DNA of 64,000 nt from NCBI GenBank assembly GCA_023653785.1, contig JAMKCH010056933.1, positions 1-64,000 of the forward strand, in the 5' to 3' direction. The notes under the pieces are model-generated. The model saw only the letters and a program-made list of their open reading frames with translations, was not told the origin of the DNA and did not search any database. The DNA comes from Ophioderma brevispina (taxonomy: Eukaryota; Echinodermata; Ophiuroidea; Amphilepidida; Ophiodermatidae). Positions 60,761 to 64,000 of this stretch are shown piece after piece. Position numbers and translations under genes: made by a program. Position 1 is the first letter of the stretch; every line of letters starts with the position of its first letter.

Positions 60761-61559
60761 GAGCGTGTGCGAGCGCTTAGCAACCTCATCAATTTCATGG
60801 CAGTAGATCAATACCCGTACACGTTCTCGTACACTCCACAAAGCACAAAATGTCCGATAAGTTAACTGCAGTGGTATATAAAACCAATGGCTTCTCTTGG
60901 AGTGCCTTGAGGTGTATTACAACTCAAGCAATAGTGCTTGTTAGCTACTACTACCACGCAATTCTGTCAGTTTTGGCAATGTCTCACTAGAAGGCCCGAC
61001 AGTATAAGTAGGGGAGGTCACTCGATAGCCAGTAGAGCTACTTCCGTCAGCTAAACTTCAGGCTAAGAGATGTGGAAAGGCTCATTAAAAACTGAATGGC
61101 GATCGACAGATCACAAAATACCCCACTTTAACTCGGATAGATTTCTCGACAAAAGCACAACCTTCCAATGCATCTTGAAATGCATCAGACCTATTTAAGG
61201 GATCACACAATGTTTGTGCCAGTGTACTTTGTTTTTGTCCATTTTCACAAATTATACAATAAGGCAAATTTGTAGCTCTTATGGAAAGTTTTGTCAGGTT
61301 TTTCAACAGTTAGGTGATCACATTATAATCACAGCTGTTTGAAAGTCTCATATTTTATATGACAAAACCAAAATAACAAAAATATCAACAGCGACACACT
61401 TTTGACAACTAGTATTTATTCTACTCACTTCATTCTGTGTAAATTTTACGAAATTCCATTGCGGGCAAATATGATTTTTTCTTAAAAATCTAGCTTAACA
61501 CGTCCTTCTATGGAGAATGGGCATATAGAGGGCGCTACAACAAACAAATAATGGCCGTT
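60761..61559. repeat. Local direct duplication 3, copy B
   Basis: Second copy of 59677-60469. It starts immediately after the A run. After ATGGCCGTT it continues into different sequence (GTAGGCCTG) where copy A has CAGGCGGTG. Confidence 0.93.
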
Positions 61560-64000
61560 GTAGGCCTGTATGGCAAGATTCCCACAATGGAGTTTTCTGA
61601 TTTTTGCAGAGGTAATAGCATGCATCTACTTATATCAGTTGTCAAAATTGTGTCACCACTGCTTAAAATTGCTCTAAAAATAAGACACGATTTGCATGGG
61701 GTCAAACAGCTGTGTAATGTTATGGTGATTCTGTCCAGTTGAGTTCTTAACTTGACAAATCCCATAACTGACAGAAGCATGAATACAATTTTTGACACAT
61801 CAAGAAGCAGTATTTCCTTTCCAATCCACACACTACATTTCAGAAATGTGCCTTCAAACCTAAAGCAGAGCAAATTTCACTAACATCCCACAAATTCCTA
61901 ATTTCTGGGCAACCTATTCAAAATGTACATAACCCCAAGTAACAGATTTCTGCTTCCTAACATTTTCGCAAGTGACAGCAGGTACACGTCAACACAATTC
62001 TAGCTTTCGCAAAATGGCAATCGCAAGAACGCTGTACAAACTCATGAAATCCAGGGAGGCCGATGGGCACCAGGAGATTCCCATAATGTAATTTTGGCCT
62101 CTCACATTGAGAGAAAAGTACTCCACACAACACACCCAAATTCAATTGTTAAATCACCATCGTGTATCTTCCCTTGCACGTCCTGCGTATTGCGCTTTTT
62201 GGCAGTGAGGCCATTCTAGTGAACACTGCAAAAAGGTTACACTATGTATCGACAAAAAAACAGCTTCCCAGGCACTTTTCCTTTCTTTTGTTTAAATCGC
62301 TATCTAAGGTAAACCTGCAACCTTTTTTTGCTTCGGTCTCATGATAGATTTGTGCAGATCTAGCGTGGGAGGCCATTCAACGGCAGTATCTTCTCTATGG
62401 AAACGGCTAACCTAGCACGCCTTCATCAAGGGTCACCTAACAATTTCTTACTGCACGGATGCATCTTTGGCGTGATACAGCAGTTTTCTACTACACTTAG
62501 CTTGAGACGGAATGAAGGGGAAAAAATAAAGAGGCCCCATTTATAGTAACAGCCATGGGTGAGGCAAATGCGTACAAATCACTATTTCTGCATGGGTACT
62601 TTTTATTTCGATCTTGAGTCTGTTAATGAAAGTATAGTGCCAACTGTCATTCTGCTTGTGGCAACCCAATGTAGTGAATGCATATCAGATAAAGAGAGAA
62701 AACGTGCATGGTCAGGCAAGAGCCAAGTAAGATTAAATGAGAAATGACCTCACGATGCCCACACCTCCACGAACGACATGTCAAGCGGATGACTGATCAT
62801 TCCATTGGGACCCACTCCCCCCGAGTCGTGTACGTTTTGTGACACTGTTTTGCTCGGGGCCAATGTGGTCAGATGAGAAAACTACCGGTCCTCTCTGGTG
62901 CCTACTCAACACAGGGATGACAGATATAGTCCATCACTAACATCCATCAAGACACCTATCTGGGCCTCTCTCCTCATTTCTTGACCATCGCTGTCACATA
63001 CATGTTGTTGGGGCCGGGACGGTTAATTCACTTAAGGTAATTTATCAGGGGACGATGCATTTTGCTTTCACGGTACTAAAGCATGCATACTGCTAATTTA
63101 ACTTGGCTCAGTTGCACCGATTTTGTTGTCAACAAATATTTTCCATACAGGCAATTACTCTAAAGCTCGTTCGTACGATCATCTGCACATATGCACCCCC
63201 AGACAACACACAGGTGCGTGCAACCACGCACATACATAGAAAACTCACTCTCTTCTCACAACAGCCTAACACATATATATGCACACGAATGTACAAAATA
63301 ACCGCATATATACGTGTAGGTTTAATACCAACGTCTCAATTATAATCCTAGTCTTCACCAGTTTTATAAATGTTGCAAACACAACCAGAAAATGAACGAA
63401 ATATAGACACAAAAAACAAATTATAGCATGTGGGGCCAGCCATTGTAATTCAGTGCAGTTATTAGACACAGTTATGGCATGAGCACACAATAACCATGTC
63501 ATGCACGCTTCCCTTCCTACAATATGGCTTCATAAAGTCACATTTCTCACCAATCAAGCCATATTGTTGGCCTGTGTGTGTGTGTGTAAATTAAGTGGAG
63601 TGCTGTAATTAGGAGTGGGTGTTTCCATAGCTTTGTCTCCCATGGTTACTGACCATTTCTGTTGACTTTATGGCAATATGCAACCCATTATCAAAAAGAG
63701 AGATTGGGACAAAGCAACGTGGACCATGATGAATACAGCTTGAAAATATTGATTCTTTAACAAATATTGCCTGATAATTATACGCATGAAACTAATGACC
63801 CACACTGGTTGATGGACAAAGGCATTTTAAATTGAAACATCTCAAAATGGGATATTCCTGTACATATATATATACACCTCGATTTCATTAAAGCTATCAT
63901 ATTTTAGATTTATTGAAGGTTTATCTTGGGTTTTGGAGTGAAAAGTTTAATACATTTAGTAAAATAGAATATGGTCTTTTACCAAAATTATTTCAAAGTT
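61560..64000. other. Gene-free right end of window
   Basis: No gene or dispersed repeat was recognised apart from short TG and TA runs (near 63580 and 63865). Open frames are under 113 codons without domains. Confidence 0.5.
63573..63587. repeat. Short TG microsatellite
   Basis: A TG run of about seven units. The surrounding 61.6-64 kb is otherwise unique-looking, non-coding DNA. Confidence 0.85.

Noticed and set aside
60001..61306. Identical 73-codon minus-strand frames at two positions
   Set aside because: The identity is explained by local duplication 3, not by protein conservation; no domain is recognised.

Overview
The window is eukaryotic nuclear DNA from an animal. It is AT-rich, has long GT-AG introns and carries many small inverted-repeat transposons. 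The one gene that can be reconstructed with confidence is a minus-strand orthologue of heterogeneous nuclear ribonucleoprotein K (HNRNPK), with coding exons from 40532 down to 22017. The protein resembles both vertebrate and fly hnRNP K (for example the segments [23 protein letters not shown] and [11 protein letters not shown]). The repeat types and intron sizes suggest a marine invertebrate, perhaps a non-vertebrate deuterostome; the species assignment is inference.

Layout: 0-22 kb is intergenic or 3' flank, with a pyrimidine tract, GC-rich tandem repeats, several families of miniature inverted-repeat elements (MITEs), one orphan exon-like open frame (3185-3377, plus strand) and a cluster of three X-box-like motifs (18956-19032). 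22-40.5 kb is the hnRNP K gene: 13 coding exons, 425 codons plus stop, three KH domains and a Gly/Arg-rich linker. All exon phases join correctly, but exon 7 (second half of KH2) is internally frame-disturbed while keeping a length divisible by three. 40.5-64 kb is upstream or intergenic DNA with no recognisable gene: repeats are common at 41-53 kb and sparse from about 53 to 60 kb.

Two structural themes stand out. First, three local direct duplications (13.7-14.5, 30.8-31.9 and 59.7-61.6 kb) each have a homopolymer of 20-23 T or A at the junction between copies. The copies differ by insertions or deletions like those between alleles, so they look like two haplotypes placed end to end during assembly; one creates a false partial copy of HNRNPK exon 6. 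Second, at least six distinct MITE families end in TTAA. One 89-bp insertion is caught as a filled site and an empty site inside one of these allelic duplications, which shows TTAA target duplication directly. Separately, two inverted 0.7-kb elements bracket the KH3 exon and could fold around it in the pre-mRNA.

No tRNA, rRNA, CRISPR array or autonomous transposase gene was recognised. The longest unexplained open frames (up to 140 codons) show no recognisable domain.
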